NCBI RefSeq assembly: GCF_014306625.1
Contig: NZ_JACRYL010000007.1
Span: forward strand, 474-64,473
Reading direction: 5' to 3'
Length of the DNA stretch: 64,000 bases
Source: Pedobacter fastidiosus
GTDB taxonomy: Bacteria; Bacteroidota; Bacteroidia; Sphingobacteriales; Sphingobacteriaceae
The notes under the pieces were generated by a model, which did not search any database, was not told the DNA's origin, and saw nothing but the letters and a program-made list of their open reading frames with translations. Made by a program: the position numbers and the translations under genes. Each line of letters starts with the position of its first letter. The stretch's first letter is position 1. Below, in pieces: positions 17,830 through 27,334 of the stretch.

Positions 17830-18932
17830 GAGTTAAAATTAAGTAATACCTCTTTAATAGTTTTAACTTCATTACCTTCCAATTTTAAGTTTGAATTAAA
17901 ATCTACTCTTATTGCCGCTAAATTTGGTACGAAATTATAATTTATCGATTTTAAATAAGCTGTAAGTCCATCAATTACGCTATTGCACGAAAGTTGCTCA
18001 AATAAATGATAGATATAAACTGGTTCTAAACCGAAAAAAGATAGATTAATACTTGATGCCGACAAGAAAGAAATTGCAAATTTCGGTCTATATTGATCAA
18101 TGATTTCTTCAATTAGCAATTCGGATTGTTCAATAATTATAACATTAGGATAATTAAGCAATATTTGCGAAATGGATTTTTTAAGTTCTTCAGTTTCTCT
18201 TGGATGAAATTTAAAAAATAGCACTTCAAAATTAGCACTCGCTTCAGTTAAGAACTCACTTAAATAATGAATGTAAGTTGGGAAATCACAATAAAAATTG
18301 TACAGATCCTCATTTAAAAAAATAGCGGCATTAGCTTTTAAAGCATCCATTTTTTCAATGTTTTTACTTACCCTAATTAATGGAATTTTCCTTTTTATTT
18401 TCTTCCCGAGACTTACTAAAACACCACGAAATAACAGATCTTTCATGATTGGGAATCCATTGGCTCCATCGTAAATCATTTCAAGATTTTTATAACCATA
18501 GATCTTTCTCATTACCAGTTGCAACAACTGCAATTTAAATGGAAGTTTTTCCGACTTCATATTAAATAGTGCCATTGTCGCCAGCCCATCTTCCATTAAC
18601 CAAATGTTAGCATTAACGTCTGCAAATTTTTGAATAATATACTGATTTAATAATTCGTACTCTGTATAGACCAATAGTGTATCTCCGCTATTTGGAAAAA
18701 TATCATCGTCAATTTGACCTTGTACTTTTTTAATTGTTCCGTAGTTTAGTATGCTTTTTAGTCCAGAAAAAAAATATGGGTAGGTAAACTCACTTTTAAA
18801 GGTTCTATTGATCTTCCCCTTACCGAGATTGTGCGGAACTTTAATAAGTGTGATTTCACCAATTTCAAAACTATGAGCCAGATTTTGAAAATCGTAAAGG
18901 TGGTAATCATTATTAACTAATAAATAAATCAT
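17826..18932 (-). CDS. Sialyltransferase-like protein (GT52/polysialyltransferase superfamily), candidate NulO transferase
   Basis: A 368-residue cytoplasmic protein with no close family I can name, but it carries the three sequence marks shared by bacterial sialyltransferases of families GT38, GT52 and GT80: an E-D-G triplet at residues 114-116 (LMEDGLAT), an H-P pair at 243-244 (FKFHPRE), and a Ser-rich SASS at 291-294 within a FAISFLSASS strand. Order and spacing fit that superfamily. The locus makes a CMP-nonulosonic acid, and no other gene here looks like its transferase. Linkage and acceptor are unknown. Four-base overlap with the next gene. Confidence 0.68.
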   Translation of the reverse strand: MIYLLVNNDYHLYDFQNLAHSFEIGEITLIKVPHNLGKGKINRTFKSEFTYPYFFSGLKSILNYGTIKKVQGQIDDDIFPNSGDTLLVYTEYELLNQYIIQKFADVNANIWLMEDGLATMALFNMKSEKLPFKLQLLQLVMRKIYGYKNLEMIYDGANGFPIMKDLLFRGVLVSLGKKIKRKIPLIRVSKNIEKMDALKANAAIFLNEDLYNFYCDFPTYIHYLSEFLTEASANFEVLFFKFHPRETEELKKSISQILLNYPNVIIIEQSELLIEEIIDQYRPKFAISFLSASSINLSFFGLEPVYIYHLFEQLSCNSVIDGLTAYLKSINYNFVPNLAAIRVDFNSNLKLEGNEVKTIKEVLLNFNS

Positions 18933-18937
18933 TGCTT

Positions 18938-19495
18938 TTAATAAAATTTAGATTCATTTTTCAGTTTATTAAATAATTCTACGTTCCTATATTTAATAAC
19001 TATTGCAGGATTACCACCAACAACCGCATGTGGGGGAACATCTTTTGTAATAACAGCACCACTGCCCAATACGGCTCCCTCACCTACCTTGACCCCCGGA
19101 ACGATTGTAACGTTTGATCCACACCACACAAAATCGTCAATAATTACTGGTCTTGGCAGGTCTGTAGAGTCATATGGGATAGCATGTTCACTTTGGTAAT
19201 TATGATTGGTCGAAAAAATGGTTAATCCTCTTCCTGTATGGAAATATCTGCCAATAGTAACCCCGCCAGAGCACTCGATAAAAGTATTTGATTTAAGATG
19301 GCTGGTTGCATCAATACTAAATTTAGACAGATCTCCAGTAATCCTCAAACCTCCTTGTCCCTGCTCGTAAAAATTAACATTTATATTTTTTTGTTTCAGC
19401 TCATAGCGATAACAATCGTCCATAATGGAATTTAGATACCTCAGCATATAAGGTATCCTTAAAAAACAAAATATTTTTACGATTAACATCTTCAA
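18938..19495 (-). CDS. Hexapeptide-repeat acetyltransferase
   Basis: A 185-residue left-handed beta-helix enzyme related to WbbJ, serine and maltose acetyltransferases. The catalytic stretch is FSTNHNYQSE (His near residue 97), followed by DDFVWCGSNVTIVPGVKVGEGAVLGSGAVITKDVPP, shown here only as family signature blocks VWCGSN, VKVGEGA and GSGAVITKDVP. It is a second sugar acyltransferase of the locus and could acetylate the NulO or another residue. Overlaps the flippase gene by four bases. Confidence 0.86.
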   Translation of the reverse strand: MKMLIVKIFCFLRIPYMLRYLNSIMDDCYRYELKQKNINVNFYEQGQGGLRITGDLSKFSIDATSHLKSNTFIECSGGVTIGRYFHTGRGLTIFSTNHNYQSEHAIPYDSTDLPRPVIIDDFVWCGSNVTIVPGVKVGEGAVLGSGAVITKDVPPHAVVGGNPAIVIKYRNVELFNKLKNESKFY

Positions 19496-20916
19496 ATCCT
19501 TTTTCTCCTTAATAATTCTCCAAAAATCTTTTCCTTATTAAAATAAACCAAAGCTAAGAAAAATAGACTAATAACCACTTTAGTTGAAATTATAGTTATT
19601 AACTTGTAATTTAAAAAGTAATTATTTAGTAAAGAAAGCACACTTAACGAAGCGACAAAGAAAATTACCACAAACCAATTCAATGGAATGTAATAACTTC
19701 TTTTCACAAGCAAAAATAACAACAGCAGATTTAATGCATTCGAAGCTATGGTAGAAAAAACTGCAGTGTAATAGCCATAATGTTGCATAAAAAAATAGTT
19801 CAAGGCTATATTAAAAACTGCACAGGTAACGGTAACTATAGTAACTTGCACGGTTTTCTTTTTTTGATAAGCCATTAAATTAAAAAATGCTGCAATTTGG
19901 CTAATTAAAAATCCAATACACAATCCGCTAATTACATTGATAGATTGGAGATAAGCATACGGAAAAAATAGTTTTACGATCACATCACACCACATGATAA
20001 CCAATAAGGTGAGAATACTAAAAACAATAATCAAACTATTTTGATATTTTGTGATTTGTGTTTTTGCTACACTATCTTCATTAGTATTAACAATTTGATA
20101 GAATATAGGGTTATAGGCCATGCTTACTGCCATTCCGCCCATAGTAACAATACTTGCAATTTTATAGCCAAGCGAATAAATACCAACATCCGTCTGTGAA
20201 AAATAATGATCTATAAAAACCCTGTCCGACAGATTCAAAAGCCAAGATGCAATTAAGCTGATAAACATTGGAAAGCTAAAAACAACTGCACTCATTAGCA
20301 TAGATCTGTTTAGGCTAATTTTAATTTCATCCCTGATTAGAAACAAACAAACTGGAAAAACCACTATACCACCATAAAGCAAGCCTTTAACATAGCCAAA
20401 TGCGCCTTGTTTCAAATGGTAAATGAAGAAAATATTTAAGAAAGTGGTGACAAAAAATAGGAGTAAAGTAACAATCAAAAAACTTTTAACCTTTTGCTTA
20501 ACCTGAAATAAAGTTTGGCAATACCCAACGATGGCCAAAAAAAAGGTATAAAATATTGTATACGAAAAGAAAGGATAGAATTTGATTGAGGTGAAAATTA
20601 GATTGAGCTGGTTATGAAAGAGGAAGCAAAATGAAAGTACGAATGCAGAAATTAAAATTATGGCTACAAAGATAGACCCTACAAATTCTTTCTTTTTGTC
20701 ATCGCCATAATCGTGGTACACCCTAACTAACGATCGCTCAAAAGCAAATGTAAAAAACACGACGAGAATGCTGGAAAAAATTTGCATAGAGCTCACAATC
20801 CCAAAATCTGCAACGGTTAAATAAGAAGTGTACAAAGGCAACAATAGGAAACTCGATAATGAAATTATTAAATTTCCAATCGTATATAACAATGTGTTTT
20901 TGAGTAGTTTAGACAT
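19492..20916 (-). CDS. Oligosaccharide flippase (Wzx, MOP superfamily)
   Basis: A 474-residue inner-membrane protein with 12-14 predicted helices and the N-terminal NTLLYTIGNLIISLSSFLLLPLY typical of Wzx/RfbX proteins (shown as the family marks NTLLYTIGN and LLPLYTSYLT). It moves undecaprenyl-linked repeat units across the membrane, feeding the EpsG-type polymerase. A basic tail (LLRRKRI) ends the protein. Its start lies inside the last codons of the hydrolase gene (8-base overlap). Confidence 0.9.
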   Translation of the reverse strand: MSKLLKNTLLYTIGNLIISLSSFLLLPLYTSYLTVADFGIVSSMQIFSSILVVFFTFAFERSLVRVYHDYGDDKKKEFVGSIFVAIILISAFVLSFCFLFHNQLNLIFTSIKFYPFFSYTIFYTFFLAIVGYCQTLFQVKQKVKSFLIVTLLLFFVTTFLNIFFIYHLKQGAFGYVKGLLYGGIVVFPVCLFLIRDEIKISLNRSMLMSAVVFSFPMFISLIASWLLNLSDRVFIDHYFSQTDVGIYSLGYKIASIVTMGGMAVSMAYNPIFYQIVNTNEDSVAKTQITKYQNSLIIVFSILTLLVIMWCDVIVKLFFPYAYLQSINVISGLCIGFLISQIAAFFNLMAYQKKKTVQVTIVTVTCAVFNIALNYFFMQHYGYYTAVFSTIASNALNLLLLFLLVKRSYYIPLNWFVVIFFVASLSVLSLLNNYFLNYKLITIISTKVVISLFFLALVYFNKEKIFGELLRRKRI

Positions 20917-21598
20917 CTTTCAATCTGCTATTTAATTCTTCAAAAACTCTTTCATTTCCTAATGGATTTGGATGGTAGCCATCTTCATAAATCCCCTCTA
21001 AATTATTGCTAAGTGGATTTATAGTTTCGAAAAAACTATAGTTTTGAACCATCTTGTCTAGTATATTGTTATAAAGTTTAACCGCGGTTAAAATATCTTG
21101 ATTTTTTTTTATGAAGCTCTCGTCTGGAGTACATATCTTAATAAAAATAACCTTTTTTACTTCACAAGCGGCGCATCTATTGAGGTAGTTCGTTAAATTA
21201 AATTCAAATTTTTCTGGAGATACATATGCATTTTTTGCTTTTCTCTTCTTCAGTTTTTTGATCATCTTGAAAGACAGATGGCGTGGCTTGGCAGGAAATA
21301 AATTTAAAATTTTAGGGAGTAAACTTTTAAATCCAAACAACCTTGGCGCACAATCAACAATACCCAATTGGATAACAATAGCTTGAGGCATAAAAAATTC
21401 TAAACAATCTGCGCCTCCGGGAAATGTGTCATCACCTCCACCTTCTTCTACTAAAATATTTGTGGTAATTGATCTTTTAAAAAGTGAAAAGAAGAGCCAT
21501 TCTTTATACTCCTCTTGCAGTTTACTGAACCATATATCTTTAGATTGATTGCCATGGCCAGGAAGTGATAATGAATCGCCTATACATAAAATTTTCAT
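20909..21598 (-). CDS. SGNH/GDSL-type hydrolase
   Basis: A 229-residue protein with the GDSL block GDSLSLPG at residues 7-14, a block-III-like LGIVDC near 78-83, and the DGYHPNP block V (Asp-x-x-His) near the C-terminus, giving a Ser-Asp-His set. No signal peptide, so probably cytoplasmic. SGNH enzymes inside glycan loci usually remove or transfer O-acyl groups. The Asn of the usual GxND block is replaced by Asp (VDC), so activity is uncertain. Overlaps neighbours by four and eight bases. Confidence 0.75.
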   Translation of the reverse strand: MKILCIGDSLSLPGHGNQSKDIWFSKLQEEYKEWLFFSLFKRSITTNILVEEGGGDDTFPGGADCLEFFMPQAIVIQLGIVDCAPRLFGFKSLLPKILNLFPAKPRHLSFKMIKKLKKRKAKNAYVSPEKFEFNLTNYLNRCAACEVKKVIFIKICTPDESFIKKNQDILTAVKLYNNILDKMVQNYSFFETINPLSNNLEGIYEDGYHPNPLGNERVFEELNSRLKDV

Positions 21599-22548
21599 TT
21601 TTTATATCCTGCTATTTTATCATAAAAATAAAAATTCTTCTGGTGTTCAAAGATGGAGCAAAGAACCTTTTTATCTTTTGAAAAGAAAGCATCTACCATA
21701 CCCTTCAAACCAGGCTTAAAGTCTACATCAATTGTATAATCTGCCGCGAGCTCTTCTACTAGAACCGATCCTTTTTGTTGAATGGCCAATCTTTCCAGTG
21801 GTTTCAAATAATATTTTCTTTTATTAGTCAATACTTCAATTGCCCATCTTCCTGGCGCTCCCCAGTTTGACGAGTAGCTAAAAAGCACATCATTTTCACT
21901 AATTCCACTTCCAACAAATATAGAACCTGCCGGATGCCAGCTTACTTCATTTCCGCTTACCTGCGCATTTAAAATCTTCGGCCTTCCAATTAGATGGAAA
22001 ACGGCATCAATAACGTGGGTTGAGTTTGCAATTAGGAATTTTTCCAGTACTGGTTTTGGAAATTTATTTACGTCTATTGTATGAATCCATTCTGTGAATT
22101 CAAAATTTACACTCGTAATTCCGCCATCTGCTGCAACTTGTTCTTTTAGGTAATTGATGGCTGCATAAAACCTGCGATTATAGGCAATTGATACTTCAAC
22201 ATTGTGCTGTTTACTTAATTCTACCAGCTGATTAAGCTCAGTTTGTGTCAATGCACCAGGTTTTTCAATCAGGATATTTTTAACTCCAATTTCAATTAAC
22301 TGGATCAACACCGAAGAAAGCTCTTCAACAGAAACCGCAACAATTGCAAAATTGGGCAACTGATCAGTTATCTTGAGTTGATTTGTGATTCCTCCAGCAG
22401 TTACCTTTATATTAAATTCAGCGGCTAATAATTTCGCTCTTTCTTCACCTCTTCCGATCACGTGCAAATCAACCGCACTTGTTTTTAAAACTTTAATATA
22501 TTCGGCAGCCATGTAACCAGCACCGATCAACCAACAACTTTTTTGCAT
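21595..22548 (-). CDS. Gfo/Idh/MocA-family oxidoreductase (second of pair)
   Basis: Rossmann-fold sugar or NulO oxidoreductase of about 317 residues: SCWLIGAGYMAAEY at the start binds NAD(P), and LIEKPGALTQTEL carries the EKP lysine. The C-terminal half is the usual alpha/beta dimerisation domain. I prefer the ATG at MQKSCWL over one seven codons upstream because the latter overlaps the previous gene. It is a diverged neighbour of the adjacent Gfo/Idh gene. Substrate unknown; a keto-sugar intermediate of the NulO branch is likely. Confidence 0.78.
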   Translation of the reverse strand: MQKSCWLIGAGYMAAEYIKVLKTSAVDLHVIGRGEERAKLLAAEFNIKVTAGGITNQLKITDQLPNFAIVAVSVEELSSVLIQLIEIGVKNILIEKPGALTQTELNQLVELSKQHNVEVSIAYNRRFYAAINYLKEQVAADGGITSVNFEFTEWIHTIDVNKFPKPVLEKFLIANSTHVIDAVFHLIGRPKILNAQVSGNEVSWHPAGSIFVGSGISENDVLFSYSSNWGAPGRWAIEVLTNKRKYYLKPLERLAIQQKGSVLVEELAADYTIDVDFKPGLKGMVDAFFSKDKKVLCSIFEHQKNFYFYDKIAGYKK

Positions 22549-22553
22549 TTTAT

Positions 22554-23528
22554 TTAGGTTATAGGACAACTTTCATTTGCGATTTGGAGTTCTTTTACAA
22601 AAACTTTTGCAAACTCTTTTAACATCGACAAATGGAGTTTTGATGAGCTTTTAAAAGGTGTTAAACCACAAGTTCCATTCATCAGCAAATCTTCACAGAC
22701 GATATTAGAAAGCTCACTTTGATATAAAATTGAAAATTTTGTGAGTTCAGTTTTCCATCCATTTTCAGCAGAAGAAGTTTTTAGTTCTCCTTTAGATTCA
22801 TCAATCTGCCAGAAATAATGATCTGTAAGAATTTGTATGCTCAAATTGGCTGCACTTGCTTTTCGCGAATGAAGAAATAGCTCGGAGCCATTGTTTTGTT
22901 TGCCGCCAGTGCTACCAACTAATTCGTAATATCCTTTTCTTTTTCCTTCGATTACGTTTAAGCTATTTAATAAATCGAATTCAAATTCATCATTTGCATT
23001 CAGGTAACTGAGATGATCGATAAAATGGATGGCATTACAAGCAAGTCCCCACTCTCCGCCAATTACAGTATACGTTATTTTTTCATTTGGAATGATGAGC
23101 GATTTCAGTTGTTGATAAACTGGAAATAATCGTCTCGGACAATTTACCCATGCCTTAATTCCATTTGCAATTAAAAGATCTTCTGCTTTTTGGTATTCCT
23201 CAAATTTTTGAAATAAGATTTTTTCGAGGACGAAGTATTTAATTTTAGTATGAGCTACTAATTTTTCCATGAGCTCAAACCGAACATTGGCTGTGGTTGC
23301 AATAATGCAAACATCCAATTCTTTACTTAATGCTGTAATTGAATTTAAATAACGAACACTTTCAATTTTTGCATTGGCAGGAATTTCAGCTGCTCTCTGT
23401 TTTGCCAGTTCTAAAGAAGCATCGCTAGGATCAACAACTTCTATAGCTACGTCAACGTTAATTTTCAAAAGTGCTTGTAAATGGCGACTTCCAAGTTGCC
23501 CAGCGCCTATAATTGCTATTTTATACAT
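22554..23528 (-). CDS. Gfo/Idh/MocA-family oxidoreductase (first of pair)
   Basis: About 324 residues from MYKIAIIGAGQLGSRHLQAL, whose GAGQLGSRH is the NAD(P)-binding loop. FVLEKILFQ replaces the normal EKP motif with EKI, and the middle region (INCPRRLF-like VNCPRRLF) holds the substrate side. The start chosen lies four bases after the preceding SDR stop; an upstream in-frame ATG would overlap it. The EKI change may alter activity. Acts in the cytoplasm, substrate unknown. Confidence 0.75.
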   Translation of the reverse strand: MYKIAIIGAGQLGSRHLQALLKINVDVAIEVVDPSDASLELAKQRAAEIPANAKIESVRYLNSITALSKELDVCIIATTANVRFELMEKLVAHTKIKYFVLEKILFQKFEEYQKAEDLLIANGIKAWVNCPRRLFPVYQQLKSLIIPNEKITYTVIGGEWGLACNAIHFIDHLSYLNANDEFEFDLLNSLNVIEGKRKGYYELVGSTGGKQNNGSELFLHSRKASAANLSIQILTDHYFWQIDESKGELKTSSAENGWKTELTKFSILYQSELSNIVCEDLLMNGTCGLTPFKSSSKLHLSMLKEFAKVFVKELQIANESCPIT

Positions 23529-23532
23529 CCTA

Positions 23533-24264
23533 TTAAATAATACTCCATCCACCATCTACCACCAAATTATGCCCTGTGGTGTAGGAAGCTTCATCTGTTA
23601 ATAAATAGAAAACTGCTGCAACGATATCTTTGGGACTGCCCATTTTTCGCATTGGCACTTTCTTATTGTAGTTTTCTACAAATTTTTCTGGCTGATTGTC
23701 AAATATGCCACCAGGCGATACGGTATTTACCCTAACCTGAAAAGGACCATAATAGGACGCCAAATATCTTGTTAAGTTATTCAATCCGCCTTTAATTGCC
23801 GAATAGGCAGCTGGCATTGTCATTTCTGTTCCGTCGTATACTGTAAAATCAGGCCCCAATAACCCGTAGATAGAAGACATATTGATTAAGGAACCGAAGC
23901 CTTGTTTTTTCATCTGCTCGAGTACAATTTTGCAGCAAATAAAATACCCATTAAGGTGCATATCAACATTCTTTTTCCAAGAATCAAAAGGAATATCTTC
24001 AAATTTAGCGCCCCAATCTTTTGTTCTGGGATAGGCATTATTCACCCATCCGTCTATCCTTCCATGCGTTTTAACTATTTCTTGAACCAGATTGGTTATA
24101 GATTCTTCACTAGTAATATCGATAACCATTTCCAAATCGCCTGCTGCCATTAAATCTGCAGAAATTGCGATTGCGCCTTCTGCTTTTAGGGTTGCTATAA
24201 TTGCTGCGCCTAAAAGCCCTTTGCCGCCGGTAACGATAATAACTTTATTTTTAATTGAAAACAT
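23533..24264 (-). CDS. Short-chain dehydrogenase, PtmA-like
   Basis: Classical SDR of 243 residues: VTGGKGLLG cofactor loop (residues 11-19), VNNAYPR, SSIYG with catalytic Ser and YSAIKGG as the YxxxK. VNNAYPR instead of VNNAG is characteristic of PtmA, a flagellin-glycan gene of Campylobacter tied to legionaminic acid synthesis. In C. jejuni PtmA acts with PtmF before the GDP-GlcNAc step; whether this homologue does that or acts on a later NulO intermediate is open. Stop of the aminotransferase and this start share one base. Confidence 0.82.
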   Translation of the reverse strand: MFSIKNKVIIVTGGKGLLGAAIIATLKAEGAIAISADLMAAGDLEMVIDITSEESITNLVQEIVKTHGRIDGWVNNAYPRTKDWGAKFEDIPFDSWKKNVDMHLNGYFICCKIVLEQMKKQGFGSLINMSSIYGLLGPDFTVYDGTEMTMPAAYSAIKGGLNNLTRYLASYYGPFQVRVNTVSPGGIFDNQPEKFVENYNKKVPMRKMGSPKDIVAAVFYLLTDEASYTTGHNLVVDGGWSII

Positions 24265-25562
24265 TAATTGTATTTTCTAAAAACAGGTTTAATAACTGGT
24301 GATTTTAAATAGCTTTCGATAGCTCCATCAAGTGCCTTTTTATAAATACCCAATGCGTGTTTCGCTGCTTCCAAGGTCATATCTAACTCTGTTTCTTTAT
24401 GCGAATTAGAAACCGCGATGTACGGCATCATGATATTTTTTGTGAGCATTTCTTGCGCAAACAAGGTACGAAGCGCTAAAGATACGTTACCATCTTTATC
24501 TTTGGTAGAATAGGCTGGTGAACAGGCAAATCCTTCCACATAAAATTGATCGGCAATGCCCAAATCTTTTGAAATTCCATTTAGTCCATCCATAAGTTTT
24601 GTTCCATAACTCCAGAAATGTTCTACTACTTTCTCACGTTGTAAAATTGCAATAGTTTTCATAAATGCACCTAAAGCACTCATTTCTGCACCATGTGTGG
24701 TAGAAGTAAGGAATAATCTTTCTGCTCCTTCTTCTAAAATACCGCCAATTTGCATGATTTCTCTTTTTCCAGCTAATGCGGCTACTGCAAAACCATTTGC
24801 CATGGCTTTACCAAATGTACAGAGGTCTGGTTCTATATCGAAATAGGTTTGCGCACCACGAAGATCCCAACGGAAACCTGTAATCATTTCATCAATAATA
24901 AATACAGCACCGTTCGATTTACATAAAGCTTTTACTTCTTGTAAAAATCCTTCTTTTGGTTCAACGGTTGTAGCTGCCTCAAGCATTACCGCAGCAATTT
25001 CACCAGGATATTGATCAAATAATTGTTTTAATGATTCAATGTTGTTGTAATTAAATTTCAGCGTAAGATTACGACCTTCCTCAGGAATACCTCTTTGCAT
25101 TACTGTTGATCCGATAAACCAATCATCATAAGAGAAAAATGGTTGCTCTGAAGGAACTGCGACGTATTTTTTACCGGTATAAGCACGGGATAATTTCATG
25201 GCCGCTGAAGTAACAGCAGAACCATGCTTTGCAAATTTCACCATATCCACAGAAGGGATTAGGCTGGTTAATAATTCGGCCGCTTTAAGTTCGGTAGTTG
25301 ATGCCCTGGTAAGGTTATTTCCCTTAATAATTTCCTGGTAACAAGCATCAGCAATTTCTTTATTTCCATATCCAATATTTACAGAACGTAACCCCATTCC
25401 ATAATCAAGATACTTTTGTCCATCTGGACTAAAAACATAAGCACCTTCCCCACGCTCTAAAATAGAGGGTGCGTTTGATGGAAACTGATCGTCTCCTCTT
25501 GAATAGGTATGTGCTCCTCCAGGGATGAGGTGATGTAATTTTTCTGAATATATATCCTTCAT
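24264..25562 (-). CDS. Class-III aminotransferase (glutamate-1-semialdehyde-mutase-like) in NulO cluster
   Basis: PLP enzyme of 432 residues. IIDEMITGFR (Asp224-Glu225) and FGKAMANG with the PLP Lys252 are fold-type-I class-III marks; AKHGSAVTSAAMKL takes the place of the NSGTEA loop of true glutamate-1-semialdehyde mutases. The locus gives no reason for haem synthesis, and the gene sits between a CMP-sugar synthetase and an SDR, five bases and one base away. I infer it aminates a keto group on a NulO or its precursor, as KdnA does for Kdo. Alternative: it makes an amino-acyl donor. Confidence 0.8.
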   Translation of the reverse strand: MKDIYSEKLHHLIPGGAHTYSRGDDQFPSNAPSILERGEGAYVFSPDGQKYLDYGMGLRSVNIGYGNKEIADACYQEIIKGNNLTRASTTELKAAELLTSLIPSVDMVKFAKHGSAVTSAAMKLSRAYTGKKYVAVPSEQPFFSYDDWFIGSTVMQRGIPEEGRNLTLKFNYNNIESLKQLFDQYPGEIAAVMLEAATTVEPKEGFLQEVKALCKSNGAVFIIDEMITGFRWDLRGAQTYFDIEPDLCTFGKAMANGFAVAALAGKREIMQIGGILEEGAERLFLTSTTHGAEMSALGAFMKTIAILQREKVVEHFWSYGTKLMDGLNGISKDLGIADQFYVEGFACSPAYSTKDKDGNVSLALRTLFAQEMLTKNIMMPYIAVSNSHKETELDMTLEAAKHALGIYKKALDGAIESYLKSPVIKPVFRKYN

Positions 25563-25567
25563 GGCTC

Positions 25568-26320
25568 TTAATTTTCTTCCTGTTTTTGTTTATTAAAATT
25601 TGCCCAATATTCTTCGTTGAGTCCAATATTTAATTTTTGCCAATCATTTTTAATAATTTCTGTGATCAAATCTTGATCAGAAATCGTTAATACTTTTTCG
25701 CCAATAGCGCTAATTACTTCATTAAAAAATTTGGAATCATCCTCGTAATCTAAAGTCATTCTTAAATTACCTGCGTTTTCATATCCTGTAATAGCAATCG
25801 TGTCTATTTTATTTTGATCAAAAATCTTACCCCAGCCTGTTTCTAGCTTGGCCTGAGCACTGTTCTCCAAAGATTGTTTCAAGAAATCTGTACGATATCC
25901 CATTACATTCATTCCCAAAGGTAAGCCTTTGGTTTGTACCATATCGCTACCCAACTCTAATTTTTTTACAACTTCTCTCGCAGCACTGGCAGAGCAGAGA
26001 ATATCATCGCCATCAATAGAAATAATGTAGTCGATATCATTTGTTACAGCACACTCTAAATGTCTAAGTGGGATATTTGCATCCGAACCATAAAAAATTG
26101 AAATCTCAGTACCTGAAAAAACATTTTCAAATTCTTTATTCATGGGATCAACCGAAGTTGTAATAAAGATTTTCGCTTCGTTCTTCTTAATTTCAGCTTC
26201 AAATTCTTTAAGATATCTTCCTACGAGCCACTTGATAAAAGGTTTTCCATTTGCTTCAATTAGATGTTTTTGAGCAAGTCTGGTCGATCCTAATCTAGCG
26301 GTAACAAATATTCCAATCAT
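25568..26320 (-). CDS. CMP-sugar cytidylyltransferase (SpsF/NeuA-like)
   Basis: A 250-residue nucleotidyltransferase. IFVTARLGSTRLAQKHL is the CTP-binding loop (R-x-G-S-T-R-L, lysine as in CMP-Kdo/CMP-NulO synthetases), and SIDGDDILCSA supplies the metal-binding Asp pair. The family activates Kdo and nonulosonic acids as CMP-sugars; it is closer to SpsF than to NeuA. It is the only CMP-synthetase in the locus, so it should do the LegF step. A four-gene clean run with one-base overlap supports this. Confidence 0.82.
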   Translation of the reverse strand: MIGIFVTARLGSTRLAQKHLIEANGKPFIKWLVGRYLKEFEAEIKKNEAKIFITTSVDPMNKEFENVFSGTEISIFYGSDANIPLRHLECAVTNDIDYIISIDGDDILCSASAAREVVKKLELGSDMVQTKGLPLGMNVMGYRTDFLKQSLENSAQAKLETGWGKIFDQNKIDTIAITGYENAGNLRMTLDYEDDSKFFNEVISAIGEKVLTISDQDLITEIIKNDWQKLNIGLNEEYWANFNKQKQEEN

Positions 26321-27333
26321 TACAATACTGTTATTTTGTTCTCGTTATCTGAGTTTTCTACTGCATATAATATTTTTAGCACATTGTGATCGTGCGCCAA
26401 TGAATTTGGAAATTTAGATTTTCCTTCCGCTGCGCTGATAAATGCTGCCATTTCGTCGATATACATCTGCTCGGTTATATTTTTATTGTAGCCTGTTTGC
26501 GCAGAGATCGTTTCATAGGTGATTTCCGACCATTCATTCGTAATTGGATCGAATATTTTGATGCAGTTATCATCCCAATTCCAATACAATTGTTTTTTAT
26601 CGCCATTAATTACCATTCTTCTGGTAGCATATCTTGAAACAACGTCTACCGAAAGATTAAAAATCATCTTCCCATAGTCCATTAAAAGATTATAGGTATC
26701 GTCTATATCTTCGGCACCTTTAATTTCGATTGCATTTTTATAAAAGCCAACTACTCTTTTCGGCAAACCGAGCAATAAGGTGATCCATGTAAGCTCAAAA
26801 GGAACAATTTCTCTTCCTCCGCCAGTTTCTTTTTTAGAAACATAATATTCGCTTACATCTTCATAGGTATGCCAATCTGGAAGAAATTGACCAGAATGGT
26901 AAAGGAAATTCGATACTTTACCTAATTCATTGCTATTGATAATTTCGCCAATCTTTTTTATTGCCGGATGGAAATGCAAGGTACAAGAAGGAGCTAAGAC
27001 TACATTTTTGTCGTTTGCATCTTTGTTGATCGATTCGAAATCTGTATCCACCACACTGGCTTCAATGAACGCTGGAATGCCAAGTTCAATCGCTTTTTTC
27101 ATATAAATATGATGGATATCAGGAGGTAAAGAGATAATAAAAGCGTCGCAATTGTGTTGAAGTGCCGTTTCAAAATCTGCTACGGCAGTAATTCCGTACT
27201 TTTCTTTAACCTCATCTCGACGATCTGCTCTTTTATCAAACCCGATGATATTTTTATACCCTAATGCTTGAAGGTTTCTAATCCTTCTTTTTCCCATTGA
27301 ACCTAATCCAATAACCAGAAAATTACTTACCAT
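26320..27333 (-). CDS. Gfo/Idh/MocA-family oxidoreductase (NulO pathway)
   Basis: A 337-residue Rossmann enzyme with VIGLGSMGKRRIRNL at the N-terminus and a C-terminal Gfo/Idh domain. AFIEASVV occupies the place of the EKP motif, so the usual lysine is missing. It lies between the PtmE-like gene and the cytidylyltransferase, with one-base spacings. Because dehydrogenase-aminotransferase pairs aminate sugars (KdnB/KdnA on Kdo), this is the best candidate for the oxidising partner of the class-III aminotransferase. The lost lysine leaves activity uncertain. Confidence 0.78.
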   Translation of the reverse strand: MVSNFLVIGLGSMGKRRIRNLQALGYKNIIGFDKRADRRDEVKEKYGITAVADFETALQHNCDAFIISLPPDIHHIYMKKAIELGIPAFIEASVVDTDFESINKDANDKNVVLAPSCTLHFHPAIKKIGEIINSNELGKVSNFLYHSGQFLPDWHTYEDVSEYYVSKKETGGGREIVPFELTWITLLLGLPKRVVGFYKNAIEIKGAEDIDDTYNLLMDYGKMIFNLSVDVVSRYATRRMVINGDKKQLYWNWDDNCIKIFDPITNEWSEITYETISAQTGYNKNITEQMYIDEMAAFISAAEGKSKFPNSLAHDHNVLKILYAVENSDNENKITVL

Positions 27334-27334
27334 C

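Noticed and set aside
24264..25562. Haem biosynthesis gene hemL
   Set aside because: The fold is similar, but the NSGTEA-type loop is changed and the neighbours are all NulO genes.
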